From Gyromitra esculenta (lineage: Eukaryota > Ascomycota > Pezizomycetes > Pezizales > Discinaceae), in assembly GCA_038503075.1 (NCBI GenBank), contig JBCAML010000013.1, forward strand, positions 806,001 to 870,000: 64,000 bases of DNA, in the 5' to 3' direction. Positions 61,001 through 64,000 of this stretch are shown here, one piece after another; position 1 is the stretch's first letter, and every line of letters begins with the position of its first letter. Under the pieces are notes generated by a model that was not told the DNA's origin, ran no database searches, and saw nothing but the letters and a program-made list of their open reading frames with translations. The translations under genes were made by a program, and so were the position numbers.

Positions 61001-63336
61001 TGAAGGCCATGGGTGTCTTTGGTGGGGATAGTGGGCACCCGATGGAAATATTTTCGGCCATCTCAGAGGAAGGATGGTCAAATTTATTGTTTTACCTCAC
61101 AGTAACACTCGAGCTTACGAAAGACAACGTCGGTATCACAGGCTCCAATGATCTCTGGGCTGAAAATACAGTGGAGGTTGAGACTGAGGTTCTCGAATTC
61201 GTTTCGGAAGCACAGCAATTCATCGCCAACTATGTCAAGAAGAGTGAAGTGGTTGTTTATTTGGCCATCGACAAACTCACAGAGGCTTCCCTAGAACAGA
61301 ATGCAAGGGGGTTTTACGCTGCAAGAGTTTTGGCGGGGCTGATTTCGGACCTGGCTGAAAATCAGATAACTGGCACTGAGAGGAAACAGAGTTGGGTTAA
61401 ATCGGTGAATGTAAGGAGAGGGACTGATGTGTTCAGGAGTACTGCGATATTGACAGGGCTGTCTGGGTCGCTAGAGCATAGTAAGGATGCTGATAGGCTA
61501 CGGAATGAGCTGGCAAGTGATTTGACGGGTGTTCCGGCCTCGAAGGCGGGAGAGGAGGGGTTGAGGAAGTTGATATACTTGAATGCTGTATTACCAAAGC
61601 CGGGGGAGGATACAGCCCCTCTACCACCACAGCGCACAATCTTCTTAATTAAGCATCTTCTTGCTTGGTTCGAGGATGAAGCATTTGCATCGAATCCTAA
61701 TTTAGCGGTCATTACAGAGGCTGCAAAGGTATTTGCGAGTGTCCTCCCAGCTATTACCTCGCTTTACGGCGAGCATTGGCAGTCGTTGTGTCATTTCGTC
61801 ATAAACTGCTGGCAGATGAGCGTGCAGATAGGCGAGCAAGACATTCCAGTTGTCTTCGCGACGTTGAAGCTCTTCCAGACGCTGAAGTCCTCCCGTCACG
61901 AGAATGACGACATTGAAGATGCGTGGAATAACTCTGCCATCTCGCTCTATGAAGCTTTAATAAATCTGCTACGCAACTCGCAGCACGCAGATGAACAGCA
62001 TCTACCGCGGAATCTATGCAATGCTCTCATGGCCCGACAGACAAAAGCAATGGACCTGAAATACCTAAAGTCGCCAGACGAGATCTATCCTTTATTGAAT
62101 GTGCGGTCGAGGCCTGTGCAAGAAGCTGCGTTTGAATTTTTGCACAGATATATTCCGTCGATGCAAGAGCAAGTTTCCATCGACGCAGCGTTCTCGAAGG
62201 AGGAGACTTTCCAACTCCAGCTTCCGGCGGAATTACTATCGCTTATCCTTGAGCCACCGAATATTGCTGCTATGGAGGGATTGAACTTTGCTAGGAGTAT
62301 GCCTTTGGGCTTGAGAAGTTATCTTTTAACTTGGATATTGATTTTCGATCACTTCGAGAACTCGGTAGGCTACCTGAAACCAACTGTGGAGTTCTTTTGG
62401 ATGCTGATACCTTACAATTATAGTCCTTCAAGGTCAAAGCAGCCTATGTCGAAAATCTGAAGGAAGGGGGATATCTAACCGGGCTTTTGGACTTTGCATT
62501 CGACTTCCTCGGCCATGCTGAAGGAAGACCCATCGATGCCTCTAAGTTCCAAATCGAAGAGTATCATCTTGACGAGGAAATGGACCCAGAAAAGGATACC
62601 CAATGGCTCCTGATTCATCTTTACTACCTCTCTCTTCGCTTCACTCACTCGCTGGCGAAGAATTGGTGGATAGATTGCAAATCTCGGCAAAAAGTCCTCT
62701 CGGTAGAAGAGTTCACAAACAAATACATGTCTCCGCTCTTCATCGAAAAAGAATTGCAATCTGTCCGTGCATGGATCCAGGATCGGCCTGCGCCAGCCCC
62801 TGGAGAAGAAGATCAGGAAATGAAGCTTAGGATTTCGAAGAGTATGGCGGGTGAGGTCATGGCCGAGGTGACGGCGGCGTACCCAATTGATGATCAAACA
62901 ATGGAGGTGGTCGTGAAGTTGCCGTTAACGTTCCCGCTGAAACCGGTTAAGGTTGAGGGCGTGAAAAGAGTTGGGCTGAATGAGAAAGGGTTTAGGAAAT
63001 TGCAGATGGCATCGCAGGCTATGATTAATTTGCAGGTAAGGATATTTTCCAGCTCTGCTTGAGAGGTTGAAGCTAATATTCATCGGTTCCATAAAGAGCG
63101 CATCGATTATTGACGGCCTAGCGCTCTTCCGCAAGAACATGCAGCTTCACATTGAGGGGGTTGCTGAATGTGCTATTTGTTACAGTATTCTTGCCGTAAC
63201 ACCAGACAGAGCGCTACCGAAGAAGGCTTGCTCGACATGCAAGCAGAAGTTCCATTCCTCTTGTTTACTCAAGTGGTTCAAGACCAGTAACTCTTCTTCG
63301 TGCCCACTTTGTCGCACGTCGTTTTCTTTCTACTAG
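58027..63336 (+). CDS. LTN1: E3 ubiquitin ligase listerin (ribosome quality control)
   Basis: Exons 58027-58323, 58445-59953, 60004-62364, 62424-63035 and 63097-63336 give 1672 residues. A further 54-nt in-frame intron at 58839-58892 (GTTTGT donor, GACTAAAAC branch, ATAG end) is likely and would make 1654. Listerin binds stalled 60S subunits and ubiquitinates the trapped chain. The N-terminus shows SYVVEPPDLSQISDSNLVV and FKNLSKKDDTTRAKALEDLQ, the block that contacts the ribosome, after a Gly/Phe-rich lead (FGGFGASNAF). The middle is a long alpha-helical HEAT-like rod. The C-terminus has the RWD-like region (MEVVVKLPLTFPLKPVKVEG). A C4HC3 RING follows: CAIC, CSTC, FHSSC and CPLC within the last 50 residues. 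All expected parts are present, so the ligase should be functional. Confidence 0.96.
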
Positions 63337-63470
63337 TGGCTTGGCAGGGGTCCTCTTCCCGGAGCGGGATAAAATGGCAAATGAGACAATAGGAGGGGTA
63401 AAAAAAAAAGATACTATAACTAAAAACTGTAGATAGGAGCAATTGATTTCCTGAGACATTTACATGTAGA

Positions 63471-64000
63471 ATGGCCCGAGATTATATGTCAGTCCCGGCT
63501 ACTAGCGTTCCTTCAGATCTGGGGCAGCTATTTTCTCAAGCTGGTGGTATTATAGCGAGGAGGAGGAATCGGCTATTGGATTCTTCTAGTGTACGTAGTA
63601 CACTGCTACTAGTAAAAAGTCGATTGAGTTGGCCGGAGGTAGAAGAATGGGAGGTTGGAACAGGTAGAAGCAATGAATTTGAAGAATTTGAACCTCGGGT
63701 TCCAAGAGCCAGTGACTTGGGAGATCTTGCTAGCGAAGCAGTATGGCTTTATGATATCCTAGCTAGTGGCCCTTTTCTCTATTTATTTTATATAAACCTT
63801 TTTTTCAGCACATCTCTCAAGTTTATCGAGCCACCTCGAGGCATACCCATCCGCTCGCCTCGTGGACCACACTATTCGGAAGATAGATCTAAGCGCTTAT
63901 ACGGCGTTGTGCACCACCTAATGTGGCTCAAATACGGCATATACAGCCGCGTCTTAAAAAATCTCTGCACCCCTTGCGACCTAAGAGCACAACAGCAAAT
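63471..64000 (+). CDS. Unrecognised gene, 5' part (runs to or near the right edge)
   Basis: An ATG at 63471 opens a frame without stop to the end of the window. It starts MARDYMSVPATSVPSDLGQL and has a basic patch (IIARRRNRLL). A polypyrimidine-rich stretch at 63766-63808 has a GTGGCC donor and a TTTTTTTCAG acceptor and looks like a 43-nt intron. Removing it gives DILA, THLSSLSSHLEAYPSARL and then a stop at 63919-63921, about 135 residues in all. Not removing it adds a hydrophobic run (FLYLFYINLFF) and a Pro/Arg-rich stretch. The spliced form is more protein-like, with amphipathic helices. A further intron near 63900 could extend it. I do not recognise the family and infer no function. Confidence 0.4.
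   Translation, partial: MARDYMSVPATSVPSDLGQLFSQAGGIIARRRNRLLDSSSVRSTLLLVKSRLSWPEVEEWEVGTGRSNEFEEFEPRVPRASDLGDLASEAVWLYDILASGPFLYLFYINLFFSTSLKFIEPPRGIPIRSPRGPHYSEDRSKRLYGVVHHLMWLKYGIYSRVLKNLCTPCDLRAQQQ

Overview
The window is nuclear DNA of a filamentous ascomycete fungus (Pezizomycotina). The support is direct: genes are broken by short GT-AG introns of about 40-120 nt with CTAAC/CTGAC-like branch points, there are no operons, and the families are typical of fungi (DUF7918, an Xbp1-like APSES regulator, a SUN/Adg3 wall protein, a Bre4/FUSC-like transporter). The 1-4 kb gene-free spacers and the tandem DUF7918 genes would fit Pezizomycetes or a relative, but that placement is inference. All gene models were spliced by hand: exon phases were checked and lengths add up to whole codons, except in one gene that is one nucleotide short.

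Layout. 1-310 (+) is the 3' end of a cytochrome P450. 1512-1852 is a nested foldback repeat. 2984-5933 (-) is a TBC Rab-GAP of the Gyp5 type. 10038-13346 (-) holds two tandem DUF7918 paralogues. 14294-19930 (+) is DNA topoisomerase II. 24273-26530 (+) is an APSES/KilA-N-type regulator. 27742-28656 (+) is a cysteine-type glutathione transferase. 31331-32502 (-) is the PP2A leucine carboxyl methyltransferase Ppm1. 34560-36351 (+) is a SUN-family wall protein. 38016-38730 (+) is the AP-2 sigma subunit. 40591-41535 (-) is ESCRT-III-associated Ist1, divergent from a Bre4/FUSC-like membrane protein at 42181-46139 (+). 49920-51456 (-) is Tam41, divergent from exonuclease V at 54005-55808 (+). 58027-63336 (+) is the ribosome quality control ligase listerin. 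63471 to the edge (+) starts an unrecognised gene.

The genes are mostly unrelated housekeeping functions: vesicle traffic (TBC GAP, AP-2, Ist1), genome maintenance (Top2, Exo5), cardiolipin synthesis (Tam41), protein quality control (Ltn1), phosphatase regulation (Ppm1) and cell wall (SUN). No biosynthetic cluster, CRISPR array, rRNA gene or intact tRNA was found. The least ordinary parts are the DUF7918 pair, the foldback and two MITE-like inverted repeats, a one-nucleotide phase break in the transporter gene, two introns that preserve the reading frame, and the G-tract-rich spacer at 46.8-49.8 kb.
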